A program made the position numbers and the translations under genes. A model generated the notes under the pieces. The model was not told where the DNA came from. It saw only the letters and a program-made list of their open reading frames with translations, and did no database searches. This document shows positions 55,901-63,917 of a stretch of 64,000 nucleotides of DNA, piece by piece; position 1 is the first letter of the stretch, and every line of letters starts with the position of its first letter. Source of the stretch: Lachnospiraceae bacterium (GTDB lineage: Bacteria; Bacillota; Clostridia; Lachnospirales; Lachnospiraceae); assembly GCA_015057625.1 (NCBI GenBank), contig SVDZ01000007.1, positions 87,021 to 151,020 of the forward strand, given 5' to 3'.

Positions 55901-56107
55901 AGCTTCTGTTACATCTTCCATGGCTATGGTCTCAATTTTTTCTAGTTCTTTTTTGGAAATTTGTGATTTGATTTGGATGTCAGCAGCTTTTATTTTATTT
56001 TCCCCCAAAGCTTCTGCATCATTAGAATTGAATTTTACATTTACATTAGATACCATTAATGCTGCACTCAACACAAGACTTGTAAGTGCTTTTACTAACT
56101 TTTTCAT
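52907..56107 (-). CDS. Secreted subtilisin-like protease with FN3-like and two discoidin domains
   Basis: A 1066-residue exported protease from MKKLVKALTSLVL. A signal peptide is followed by a long pro-region (about 30-225). The S8 domain has Asp270 (VIDSGVDVNHED), His310 (SHGTMVTG), oxyanion Asn411 (ASAGNGG) and Ser473 (GTSFSSPIVAG). Then come two FN3-like modules (about 560-640 and 690-775) joined by Thr/Glu-rich linkers (ETTEEETTTEE), and two F5/8 type C (discoidin) domains at about 825-945 and 955-1066. It has no sortase signal. It probably degrades proteins while bound to glycans outside the cell. It is an isolated gene. Confidence 0.92.
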   Translation of the reverse strand: MKKLVKALTSLVLSAALMVSNVNVKFNSNDAEALGENKIKAADIQIKSQISKKELEKIETIAMEDVTEAVKKVSEYETENEYNEAVSAVLTAYYKNEKYDELKVFESKLDERAAKIVANYKEAAKERNAGEEINGFKTQTLAVVFDGELTKKEIKNIVEAEDAKIVDINKDFVGNYSVELKISYGQTVDMAKEAFGEYSETVCASADYIYEQTDYSVVNNVAAEQSADARDLVNDRTRYSQWYLNLINAGEAWEYVANTEHEKVLVGVIDSGVDVNHEDLKNVMSPLSADITGAEPVLLKDMDTPYATSHGTMVTGFIAAEANNGIGLAGVASCFSNDVVEVLGVKASYKEANGSAYFYGTNIFKAFDYCVNNGVKVINTSFGSSENDPYYKYVLDNATSRGIIIVASAGNGGGHFFMMPADSEKVISVVSTTSANSLSSFSNYGEEKDICAPGTSVISTYPKNNYDYADGTSFSSPIVAGVVAMMCSVNNNLNYYDVLRILVNTSSEEQIRNNYGFTNENIAKGGLVNAGKAVKIADSYTNSTSFAKERLQQIETPSMAIEATAKCVAPKMVQINWEVSENVKSKKYTYNIYEGNNLVASNIKGTSTVLMNVSLGEHIYCVNAVYNGMESLGRSTEIVNVTKNPELETEKQTVEQIKETTTDKNTAEETTEEETTTEEITSEATTKAIVKPFEVIGMNLSSPADNVIGVVWGQDGARLESGCKYNIYIDGNRVKNEVICNYYSFNNIEKGAHQVKVTAVLSGVESDGVTLTVNVNGKSIEVPTQMETEEETTEEVTTETATKTSVNIAKNCYAYASSEESQELKAVNVTDTDMDTRWSSSWSDNQYVVVDLGRVYEVNKVALYWEAAYASRYVIEYSVDGVSFSGINSYSLDGAKKEIVEFLPVEARFIKINCTKRATQYGVSLFEMEVFEYIPDENDRNLSIGKNVTVSSFEADDKKPENMLDGNLATGWASERSDDQWAVIDLGDVYSITKVSLNWESAYAAAYSISISEDGNNWYNVKWVSNDHAGLDETYVCKNARFVKLTMLRRGTSYGYSLNEFSVIGH

Positions 56108-56225
56108 TTTACCATTCCCTCTCAATTTTCTGAAACGTTTTTATTCCCTTTTTCAGTAAGAAATGGTAACACTTGTTTTTTTTAGGTGCAATTCCTAAAA
56201 ACGTTTTTTTGCATTAATTTTATAT

Positions 56226-57065
56226 TTATTTTATATATTCATTATAAATCTCTCGTTTTGGCACACCTCTGTCCTTAGCGGCCATTTTCATTGCTTCTTT
56301 TTTGTCAAAGCCTTTTTCAATATACATATCTACGTGTTCTACCACACTCATTTTTTCCCATTCTTTAGCTAAATCTTCCTCTATTTCAGTGAAAGATTTT
56401 CCCTTGATTACAAGTACAAACTCACCCTTTGGTTCATTCTCGTTGTAATAATCTATAGCTTCCTCAAGAGTATGCTTAACTGCCTCTTCGTGTTTTTTGG
56501 TAAGTTCTCTACAGATGGTAAGCTCTCTGTCTCCAAGATAATCTCTAAGCTCCGCCAATGTTTTCTTAAGCCTGTGAGGAGCTTCATATATTATGATTGT
56601 TCTGGTCTCATTAACTAAACTCTCAAGAATTTTGGTTCTCTCTTTTTTATCACTTGGAAGAAATGCCTCAAAACAGAATCTTCTTGTTTCCTGTCCTGAC
56701 ATAGTAAGTGCTGTAATACAAGCCGCCGGTCCCGGAAGCGATGTCACCTGAATACCCGCCTCAAAACACTGACGCACCAGTTCTTCCCCCGGATCAGAAA
56801 TTCCCGGAGTTCCCGCATCTGTAATCAGGGCAATATTCTTTCCCTCAAGCATCATATTTACCAACACTTTGGCCTTATCATATTTATTGAACTCATGATA
56901 ACTGGTCATAGGTGTCTTTATGTCAAAGTGGTTGAGTAGTTTTAAGCTGTGTCTTGTATCTTCGGCTCCAATCATATCCACTTCAGATAATGTTCTGACA
57001 ACTCTGTATGTAATATCTTCAAGATTTCCTATTGGTGTTGCGCACAAAAATAACTTTCCCTGCAT
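56226..57065 (-). CDS. rsmI: 16S rRNA C1402 2'-O-ribose methyltransferase
   Basis: A 279-residue tetrapyrrole-methylase-fold enzyme. MQGKLFLCATPIGNLEDITY, GAEDTRHSLKLLNHF, the SAM loop ALITDAGTPGISDPGEEL and the LPGPAACITALTMSG region identify RsmI. It is the last gene of the yaaO-kinase-holB-ricT-trmN6-rsmI cluster common in Firmicutes. Confidence 0.96.
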   Translation of the reverse strand: MQGKLFLCATPIGNLEDITYRVVRTLSEVDMIGAEDTRHSLKLLNHFDIKTPMTSYHEFNKYDKAKVLVNMMLEGKNIALITDAGTPGISDPGEELVRQCFEAGIQVTSLPGPAACITALTMSGQETRRFCFEAFLPSDKKERTKILESLVNETRTIIIYEAPHRLKKTLAELRDYLGDRELTICRELTKKHEEAVKHTLEEAIDYYNENEPKGEFVLVIKGKSFTEIEEDLAKEWEKMSVVEHVDMYIEKGFDKKEAMKMAAKDRGVPKREIYNEYIK

Positions 57066-57096
57066 TTTCTACTCCTTCTGAATACATCAACCACAT

Positions 57097-57831
57097 TTAA
57101 TATCCATAAATATCGTAAATTTCCTGTGTATATTTTCCCGGTTCCTCATAAACAATCAAAGGTTTCTCCAGTTTCATCATAGGCCTTCCTCCTCGGAATC
57201 CCTCGATTAAAACCATATTTGCCTCACGGTCAATATACGGGTGTACAAACTGAATTCGCTTTGGCTCAATTTTATACTTTGTCATACAGTTTATAATCTC
57301 AACAAGTCGATGCGGCCTGTGAACCATATAAAATCTGCCACCCGGTTTTAATACCTTTGCTGCTTCCCTTATTACATCCTCCAAATTGCAAAGAACTTCA
57401 TGCCTTGCTATTGCTTTTGGCAAATCAGGATTTTTAAGTCCGTGATTGTCATTCATATATGGAGGATTTGTTGTTACAACATCAAAAGTGGCTCCTCCAA
57501 AAATCTGTGAAGCCACTTTAATATCTCCGGTAACTATCTCTATTTTATCTTCTAACTTATTCAGACTCACGCTTCTTCTAGCCATTTCTGCACTCTCTTC
57601 CTGTATCTCCAGTGCACAGAATTTGGCCGCATCAGTTTTTGCCTCCATAAGAATAGGAATTATTCCTGTACCTGTTCCAAGGTCAAGAACCTTCTCTCCC
57701 TCCTTGGCATTTGCAAAGCCCGACAACAGAACTGCATCCATTCCAAAGCAAAATTTATTTTTGTTCTGAATAATGCGATAGCCGTTTCTGTTTAAATCAT
57801 CGATGCGCTCGTCATCTTTCAAATTAATCAT
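57097..57831 (-). CDS. trmN6: tRNA1(Val) A37-N6-methyltransferase-like protein (YabB/TrmN6)
   Basis: A 244-residue SAM methyltransferase. The SAM motif is VLDLGTGTGIIPILMEAK and the N6-adenine signature is VVTTNPPYMND. The start overlaps the ricT stop by eight bases. Assignment to tRNA1(Val) methylation follows the family; its substrate in Clostridia is inferred. Confidence 0.9.
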   Translation of the reverse strand: MINLKDDERIDDLNRNGYRIIQNKNKFCFGMDAVLLSGFANAKEGEKVLDLGTGTGIIPILMEAKTDAAKFCALEIQEESAEMARRSVSLNKLEDKIEIVTGDIKVASQIFGGATFDVVTTNPPYMNDNHGLKNPDLPKAIARHEVLCNLEDVIREAAKVLKPGGRFYMVHRPHRLVEIINCMTKYKIEPKRIQFVHPYIDREANMVLIEGFRGGRPMMKLEKPLIVYEEPGKYTQEIYDIYGY

Positions 57832-58720
57832 TAAATTTTGATTCCTCTTTATCTTCTAATCCCTTAAGTTCTTCGATTTCTTCTTTCTTAAGCTCAATCT
57901 TTCTCTTTTTAGGTTTATATTTAATATCCTTTATAGAATATTCTCTGATTTCTCTCTCATCATTTGTCTCGACGATAAGTTTTACTGTCTGTCTCAACAC
58001 ATTAACACTGTTGACTTCTCCCTTAATGCCATCAACTGTCTTAACTGTTTCTCCCACATTTGGAAGTTTTGAATTGAGATATTCATATGTTTCCTGCTCA
58101 TGTTTTAAACAGCACATAAGTCTTCCGCAAACACCTGAAATCTTAGTCGGATTAAGTGATAAATTCTGTTCCTTAGCCATCTTGATAGAAACAGGAATAA
58201 ACTCTGATAAATGATTGTGACAACATAACTCACGACCACATATTCCAATTCCTCCAAGAATTTTTGCTTCATCTCTCACTCCGACCTGTCTGAGCTCGAT
58301 TCTTGTTCTGAATACTGCTGCAAGATCCTTAACCAATTCACGGAAATCAATTCGTCCATCAGCTGTAAAGTAGAATAACACCTTATTATTATCAAATGTA
58401 TACTCTGTCTCAATCAACTTCATCTCAAGACCATGCTTCTGTATTTTCTCAAGGCAGATGTTGAATGCCTTCTTCTCTTTTTCTTTATTCTCAGCAGCCT
58501 TTTTATCATCTTCCTTTGTAGCTATTCTGATAACAGACTTAAGCGGAGGAACTACTGATTCCTCAGAGACTTCTCTTATTCCTACCACTACTGTACCGTA
58601 CTCAATTCCTCTTGCAGTCTCAACAATTACATGCTGTCCCACTTCTATGTTAAGATCGTCCGGTGAAAAGTGATATATCTTTCCTGTCTGTCTAAATCTA
58701 ACTCCTACTATTTTTACCAT
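57824..58720 (-). CDS. ricT: RicT (PSP1 domain) RNA-processing complex protein
   Basis: A 298-residue YaaT/RicT. The PSP1 core has VVIVGIREVSEE and the cysteine motifs CGRELCCHNHL and CGRLMCCLKHEQETY that, with RicA and RicF, bind [4Fe-4S] clusters. The Ric complex assists RNase Y and sporulation control in B. subtilis. The C-terminus is Lys/Glu rich. It overlaps holB by one base (stop/start). Confidence 0.95.
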   Translation of the reverse strand: MVKIVGVRFRQTGKIYHFSPDDLNIEVGQHVIVETARGIEYGTVVVGIREVSEESVVPPLKSVIRIATKEDDKKAAENKEKEKKAFNICLEKIQKHGLEMKLIETEYTFDNNKVLFYFTADGRIDFRELVKDLAAVFRTRIELRQVGVRDEAKILGGIGICGRELCCHNHLSEFIPVSIKMAKEQNLSLNPTKISGVCGRLMCCLKHEQETYEYLNSKLPNVGETVKTVDGIKGEVNSVNVLRQTVKLIVETNDEREIREYSIKDIKYKPKKRKIELKKEEIEELKGLEDKEESKFND

Positions 58721-59712
58721 TATTTAATCCTCTCTTTTATGGTAATAAACAATACTTCAAGCGCGCCGTCAAAATTGACATTGCTCATCATACGCCATCT
58801 CGTTGTATCTAATACCTCTAATATTTTGTTTATATCTTGATATGTGGTCATCTCACTCATCTGTGAAATGTTCATTCTCTCTTTCTGAAAAATAATTAAA
58901 TTATCGTCGCCACAGGATTTATAAATCAACATATCTCTGAACCAGGTTTGAAACAAATCCAGATATTCCATAATATCCTCTTTATACTCTCCTGCCTTTT
59001 TAATAGCTGCAGTTATATCTTCCATTGTTCCGCTCACTATGGAAGATATGGTGTTTGAAACATCATTTTTCATCTCACTAAATTCTTCCGATGTGGCAAG
59101 CTTAGCTGCCTTTCCCGGATTTCCACCCGAAAATGCAGTTGCAATACCTGCTTCGTAATCGGATATGGATAATTCATTTTTCAAATATTCTTTTATTATT
59201 TCATCCCGCACCGGTCTTATGTTCATCTGTAAACATCTGGACATAATAGTTTGCAAAAAGCTGTTTGAATTATTTGTCAAAAGTAAAATCACCGCATAAG
59301 CCGGCGGCTCCTCTAAAGTTTTCAAAAGTGTGTTCTGCGCCGGTTCTCTCATCTTTTCAGCGTCAGGCACAATGTATACTTTTCTCTTTCCGGAATAGGG
59401 TTTAATCTCCACGTCACTGTTAATCTGCTCTCTGATATCATCCACAGAAATAACAGTCTTTTCATGACTGACCCATTTAATGTCCGGATGATTATCGCCC
59501 AAAGCCTGTTTGCAGGATCTGCATTCAAGACATGGCTCTCCGTCGCCTTTTTCACATTGAAGCGCCATAGATATCCAATTGGCCAGTTCCTCCTTACCGG
59601 AATTATCCTCACCATTTATAATGTAGGCATGTGATACTCTGTCCATTCTGATGGCATTTTTAAAATGTTCAATTATATGATTCTGTCCTATAACTTTTTT
59701 TAATTCCGCCAT
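58720..59712 (-). CDS. holB: DNA polymerase III delta' subunit
   Basis: A 330-residue clamp-loader subunit with the AAA+ N-terminus (MAELKKVIGQNHIIEHFKNA, P-loop-like NGEDNSGKEELANW), a zinc motif CEKGDGEPCLECRSCKQAL, IVPDAEKMREPAQNTLLKTLEEPP and the SRC motif IMSRCLQMN. The P-loop lacks the second Thr, as expected for the non-hydrolysing delta' chain. It precedes ricT. Confidence 0.95.
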   Translation of the reverse strand: MAELKKVIGQNHIIEHFKNAIRMDRVSHAYIINGEDNSGKEELANWISMALQCEKGDGEPCLECRSCKQALGDNHPDIKWVSHEKTVISVDDIREQINSDVEIKPYSGKRKVYIVPDAEKMREPAQNTLLKTLEEPPAYAVILLLTNNSNSFLQTIMSRCLQMNIRPVRDEIIKEYLKNELSISDYEAGIATAFSGGNPGKAAKLATSEEFSEMKNDVSNTISSIVSGTMEDITAAIKKAGEYKEDIMEYLDLFQTWFRDMLIYKSCGDDNLIIFQKERMNISQMSEMTTYQDINKILEVLDTTRWRMMSNVNFDGALEVLFITIKERIK

Positions 59713-59789
59713 CTGATCCTCCGGGCTTAGTCTAACAAACTATTCCGTATGCATAACACAACAATAATAACATAATTTACAGTTATCGT

Positions 59790-60383
59790 CTACTTTGAGC
59801 ATTCTTTAAGAATATCTTTCTCTATAGCTTCCACGCATTCCTCAAGTACATTATTTTCATATCGCTTTTTGATTCCTGCTTTTAAAATTTTGTCTTCTGA
59901 GAAATCTTCTTCGTCTGCAATAAATCTCCTGCAAAGTTCTTTGTATTTTGGTTCGTCTTGTTTTCGCTCTCTCATAACAGCTCTGGCTAAGCGCTCTCCC
60001 GACTCAACTTCAACATAAATCGGATACACAACCTCTTCTCCAAAGTACTCAACAAACTTTTCGTAGGATTCCAATGTACCTATATAAATATAATTGCCAT
60101 TTTTCAAATCAATCTGCCCGTCATTTACAGAAAAATAATTCCAGATTCCATGTACCGTATTATATTGGCGACATTCAATAACTTTATTTTCATCTTTTAG
60201 CTTATTTAATTTGTCCTCATCCACAAAGAAATACTCAACTCCATCCTGCTCCCCTACACGCATAGGTCTCGTGGTATATCCCACCACAGTTTTCAAATTG
60301 AGTCTGCTGTTATCCTTCAAAATGCTAAAAATGGTATCTTTCCCAGTGCAACTTTTTCCTGTAACAAAAAAAATTTTAGACAT
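59790..60383 (-). CDS. Guanylate kinase-like nucleotide kinase with atypical P-loop
   Basis: A 197-residue protein similar to guanylate kinase: TTRPMRVGEQDGVEYFFV is the GMP-binding region. The P-loop reads GKSCTGKDT (residues about 8-16) in place of GPSGAGKST, so Asp follows the Lys and Cys replaces Gly. The middle segment CRQYNTVHGIWNYFSV retains a Tyr/Gly GMK pattern. It could be a specialised nucleotide kinase rather than the main Gmk. It lies in the position where tmk occurs in other Firmicutes (upstream of holB). Confidence 0.72.
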   Translation of the reverse strand: MSKIFFVTGKSCTGKDTIFSILKDNSRLNLKTVVGYTTRPMRVGEQDGVEYFFVDEDKLNKLKDENKVIECRQYNTVHGIWNYFSVNDGQIDLKNGNYIYIGTLESYEKFVEYFGEEVVYPIYVEVESGERLARAVMRERKQDEPKYKELCRRFIADEEDFSEDKILKAGIKKRYENNVLEECVEAIEKDILKECSK

Positions 60384-60401
60384 ATTTCCTCCAAAAAATA
60401 A

Positions 60402-61811
60402 CTACCCTTCAATTACCTGGTACCCGTTATTTCTATAATTATTTATTTCTTTTACCAATTTATCGTTTGGTATTTCCCCGGGAACTATCAATGGTATTCC
60501 CGGCGGATATAAATATACGTATTTCTTACTTATTTCTTTACTGCAATTAGAGTCACTGCTGCTTATCATTTCTGCCTCAAATATCTCGCATACTTTCTCA
60601 TTTTTCAAATGATAAATGCTATTGCTTAATTTCGTGCATTTCTCTTTATTCACATTTCTATTGTATTGCAACTTAATTATTTCATCATAATTTTTATCAA
60701 TATCTTCCAACGCTTCAGCAAGTCTTAAAAAACCTTCCTCACTGTCCAATACCGACGTCATTGCAATAACGTAGCTTCCGGCAGCCATCTCCATCTCAAG
60801 ATTATATTTCTCTCGAAGTATTTCCATAAGCCCAATTCCTGCCATTTCATAACCACAGCAAATAATTACAATTTTTGAAATATCAAATTTATATATTTTC
60901 TCACTCTGATCATCCAACAACTTAAAATGCTCTAATTCATTTATTCTTTCTATTAAATTACAAATATTATTCAAATATTTATCTACATATGGAGATGATT
61001 CACTCATAAAATTTATGCAGTTTGTTATGCTGCTCATCAATATATAAGATGGACTGCTGGACTGAAAAACACTCAGATATTTTTCAACTTTCTCCTGTTT
61101 AATTATCTCACTATTAAAATGTAAAATCCCTGTCTGTGTTAATGAAGGCAAAGTTTTATGAAGACTTTCAATAACTATATCAGCTTTACACTGTAATGCA
61201 CTTTTTGGAAAACTATCCGATAATATAAAATGAGCACCATGCGCACTATCAACAATAACTGCCATATTATTGTTATGAGCTATCTCACATATAGTCTCAA
61301 CATCGGATACTACACCTTCATAAGTTGGTGATGTGATTACAATTGCTTTTGCATCATGATTTTCACTTATTATCTGTTCAACATCTTCAGGTTTATAAGC
61401 TCCTGCGATACCATATTCATCAATTATCTCAGGATATAAATATTCAACTTTCAATTTCAGTAAATCAATTACATTATAAACTGATTTATGACAATTTCTA
61501 GCTACAATTATTTTGTCTCCCACATCTGCGATTGATGAAATTGCAGCCATATTTCCACAGGTACTTCCATTTACTAAAAAGTAACTTTTCTTACTTCCAT
61601 AAAACTTTGCAGCCCTATCCATCTCCCGTTTTATAATATCTTCAGGGTTATGAAGATTATCAAAGCCTTCAATTTCTGTTATATCAATTTCAAACGGATC
61701 TACAATACTAACTTCGTTTGAATTTCTCTTATGTCCCGGCATATGGAAAGGATATCTGTTCAATTTTCTAAAGTCTAACAATTTATTATATAATTCACTT
61801 TTAAATTGCAT
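60402..61811 (-). CDS. PLP-dependent Orn/Lys/Arg decarboxylase family protein (YaaO-like)
   Basis: A 469-residue fold-type I PLP enzyme. N-terminal RYPFHMPGHKRN is typical of the decarboxylase family. The PLP Lys is in VIESLHKTLPSLTQTG, and the phosphate-binding region has NGSTCGNMAAIS; the internal-aldimine Asp is in AVIVDSAHGAHF. C-terminal YLYPPGIPLIVPGE ends the family pattern. It may decarboxylate arginine or another basic amino acid; the exact substrate cannot be told. It heads the holB cluster. Confidence 0.9.
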   Translation of the reverse strand: MQFKSELYNKLLDFRKLNRYPFHMPGHKRNSNEVSIVDPFEIDITEIEGFDNLHNPEDIIKREMDRAAKFYGSKKSYFLVNGSTCGNMAAISSIADVGDKIIVARNCHKSVYNVIDLLKLKVEYLYPEIIDEYGIAGAYKPEDVEQIISENHDAKAIVITSPTYEGVVSDVETICEIAHNNNMAVIVDSAHGAHFILSDSFPKSALQCKADIVIESLHKTLPSLTQTGILHFNSEIIKQEKVEKYLSVFQSSSPSYILMSSITNCINFMSESSPYVDKYLNNICNLIERINELEHFKLLDDQSEKIYKFDISKIVIICCGYEMAGIGLMEILREKYNLEMEMAAGSYVIAMTSVLDSEEGFLRLAEALEDIDKNYDEIIKLQYNRNVNKEKCTKLSNSIYHLKNEKVCEIFEAEMISSSDSNCSKEISKKYVYLYPPGIPLIVPGEIPNDKLVKEINNYRNNGYQVIEG

Positions 61812-61852
61812 TTAATATCCTCCCATCCTCATGAAAATTATCTTCCCTATTA

Positions 61853-63061
61853 CTATTTTTCTTCGTAAAAATCAACTTTTTTATTAAATATGTCAACAAG
61901 AAAATCCATCATGGTTTCCTTTGAATAATTATGTACATCTGTCTCAACATAAATATCCATATCAATGGCTCTCTGTAAAAAATAACTTCTTGAAGCTCCC
62001 TTTTTACTGAAATCAGAAATCAACAAAACCTTTTTTGCTCTGCTTCCACCAAATCGTTCAGCTACTGTGTTAAGTTTATATAATTCCTCTGTATTTAAAT
62101 CTCCACTCTTACAAGAAATAAATACCGGAATATTATTTTTCATCAGCATTACATCAATTTCATTTTTTGTATCTTTAATCTCATCCTTCACATCATGATA
62201 TATGCCATCCCAATCGATGTTCACTCCAACTCTTACATCATCAAAGAATTTTATACCGTTGTCATCTCTAATAACTGAAGCTGAGGTACAAACAAACAGC
62301 TCAAGCAAATTCCCTACTTTCATAAGAAATTCTCTTATTTGTCTGTTCTTAAAGGAATATACCTTGTCATCTTCCTTCTTTAATATTTTATAATCAACTA
62401 AAGTATCCATTATACTGTTAGCTTTTCCGTACAACTTACTTGTTTCCTTATCATAAAATTGCTGCATAAATCCAATTTCACGATTCCATATTTCTATATT
62501 TCTTTGATAGATTAGCCACATAGTATTGATATCATCAACAAAACCCTTAGTAAAATTCCAATGAAACATCTCGTTTGATTCATTAATATAATCGACAATA
62601 TCTCCACCGTTTAAAATAATATTCTCTCTTACCGATAATTTTACATCATCACAAATCACACAATTGTTAATATCTTTTTGATTTTCAAAACAAATCTTAT
62701 TACAATCTTTATCAATATAAAACAATTTAAATTGGTATTTCATTTTAAGCATACCAATACATATTAATAATATATCTTTACCACCATTAACATTAAAAAT
62801 AATCTCATCATCTATATCCATTAATTTCAGCAAAGCATTTTCAAGTGTTTCATATACAGATTGAAAGCTATCATACCTTACTTTAATTACATTTATCTCA
62901 ATATTTTCACTTCTCATTTCAAATAAATGCTGAAAATCAGCTATGTGCTTACTAATATCTTTGGATTCATCAGTTATATAAACTACTCTATCATTTTTAA
63001 TCATCAACGATGAAATTATATTATTAAACATTTCATTATCAAAAATTTCAATAATTGTCAT
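61853..63061 (-). CDS. CARF-domain nuclease, Card1/Can2-type (DUF1887), without CRISPR context
   Basis: A 402-residue protein. Residues about 1-130 look like a CARF fold with the NxxGGK-type ligand motif FNVNGGKDILLI (residues 89-100). A linker (about 165-245) leads to a PD-(D/E)XK nuclease domain at about 245-350: Glu254 (GNLLELFV), Asp303 (NEIDVMLMKNNIPVF) and Lys318 (ISCKSG), followed by LYKLNTVAERFGGSRAKKVL, a family stretch. Known relatives are activated by cyclic oligoadenylate from Cas10 and cut single-stranded DNA or RNA. No cas gene or repeat array is in the window. It is AT-rich compared with its neighbours and lies between the yaaO-like gene and the tRNA block. Position 316 is Ser, where many PD-ExK enzymes have an acidic residue. 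Confidence 0.82.
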   Translation of the reverse strand: MTIIEIFDNEMFNNIISSLMIKNDRVVYITDESKDISKHIADFQHLFEMRSENIEINVIKVRYDSFQSVYETLENALLKLMDIDDEIIFNVNGGKDILLICIGMLKMKYQFKLFYIDKDCNKICFENQKDINNCVICDDVKLSVRENIILNGGDIVDYINESNEMFHWNFTKGFVDDINTMWLIYQRNIEIWNREIGFMQQFYDKETSKLYGKANSIMDTLVDYKILKKEDDKVYSFKNRQIREFLMKVGNLLELFVCTSASVIRDDNGIKFFDDVRVGVNIDWDGIYHDVKDEIKDTKNEIDVMLMKNNIPVFISCKSGDLNTEELYKLNTVAERFGGSRAKKVLLISDFSKKGASRSYFLQRAIDMDIYVETDVHNYSKETMMDFLVDIFNKKVDFYEEK

Positions 63062-63169
63062 ATATTTACACCCTTATTTTTATCTTAAGAATTTATTCTT
63101 CATCCAACATTAAATATTAATCAGCATTTATATTATATCTTTTTTATTGCCATTAATAAACAGTTACAT
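63062..63169. other. AT-rich spacer upstream of the CARF nuclease
   Basis: This stretch, with the terminator after it, separates the tRNA genes from the CARF gene. It is strongly AT-rich. I see no open frame, tRNA remnant or clear promoter in it. Confidence 0.5.
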
Positions 63170-63220
63170 AAAAAAGAGACCAAAATTTCAATATTAAATA
63201 TCATTGAAATTTACAGTCCC
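63170..63220 (-). terminator. Intrinsic terminator after the tRNA block
   Basis: A two-part stem: GGGAC/GTCTC outside and a perfect AAATTTCAAT/ATTGAAATTT inside, followed by TTTTTT on the minus strand. Confidence 0.75.
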
Positions 63221-63366
63221 TTTTAATCTAATATAATTATTGTGATTCTTTTCTGATCTATATCATTTTGAAGTTTATTATTCTAAGTAGAAGACTTTGA
63301 AAGAACTTTTTCTAACAAAAAAATCTCCTGGCATTATTTTTCGAAATGCGCTGGAGATAAAAAAAG

Positions 63367-63439
<73 letters not shown>

Positions 63440-63452
63440 AAAAAAAAAGAAA

Positions 63453-63526
63453 TAGCGGGGACAGGATTTGAACCTATGACCTCCGGGTTATGAGCCCGGC
63501 GAGCTTCCAGACTGCTCCACCCCGCG
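63453..63526 (-). tRNA. Initiator tRNA-fMet (anticodon CAT)
   Basis: The anticodon stem has GGG/CCC pairs flanking the CTCATAA loop, the mark of the initiator. The first pair is C1 against U72, an unpaired start as required for formylation and initiator identity (C-A is more usual). Confidence 0.93.
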
Positions 63527-63539
63527 ATATGAAATTAAA

Positions 63540-63621
63540 TGGGTGGAGAAGGATTCGAACCTTCGAAGGCGGTGCCAACAGATTTACAGTCTGCCCCCTT
63601 TGGCCACTCGGGAATCCACCC
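63540..63621 (-). tRNA. tRNA-Tyr (anticodon GTA)
   Basis: Class II tRNA of 82 nucleotides with a long variable arm (TTGGCACCGCCTTCGAA region), anticodon loop CTGTAAA and acceptor GGGTGGA/TCCACCC. Confidence 0.95.
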
Positions 63622-63626
63622 ATAAA

Positions 63627-63699
63627 AGCCGATGAACGGACTCGAACCGTTAACCTGCTGATTACAAATCAGCTGCTCTGCCAATTGAGCCACATCGGC
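63627..63699 (-). tRNA. tRNA-Thr (anticodon TGT)
   Basis: Acceptor GCCGATG/CATCGGC with discriminator T, anticodon loop TTTGTAA, T-arm GGTTCGAGTCC; 73 nucleotides. Confidence 0.95.
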
Positions 63700-63727
63700 T
63701 TACTACTAGATATCTTTCAATATCTAA

Positions 63728-63800
63728 TGGGACCTACAGGGCTCGAACCTGTGACCCCCTGCTTGTAAGGCAGGTGCTCTCCCAGCTGAGCTAAGATCCC
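63728..63800 (-). tRNA. tRNA-Val (anticodon TAC)
   Basis: Acceptor GGGATCT/AGGTCCC with one G-T pair, discriminator A, anticodon loop CTTACAA; 73 nucleotides. Confidence 0.96.
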
Positions 63801-63843
63801 AGAAAATAATAAATATTAAATTATGAATATATAATAAAAAAAA

Positions 63844-63917
63844 CGACCCGGATGGGGTTCGAACCCACGACCTCCGCCGTGACAGGGCGGCGCTCTAACC
63901 AGCTGAGCCACCGGGCC
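63844..63917 (-). tRNA. tRNA-Asp (anticodon GTC)
   Basis: Acceptor GGCCCGG/CCGGGTC with discriminator G, anticodon loop CTGTCAC; 74 nucleotides. It is the first tRNA of the six in transcription order. A TATAAT immediately upstream (63920-63925 region) may be a promoter element or part of a spacer after an rRNA operon that would lie to the right. Confidence 0.96.

Noticed and set aside
63490..63768. Plus-strand 92-residue frame across tRNA genes
   Set aside because: It is the antisense of three tRNA genes, a common annotation artefact.
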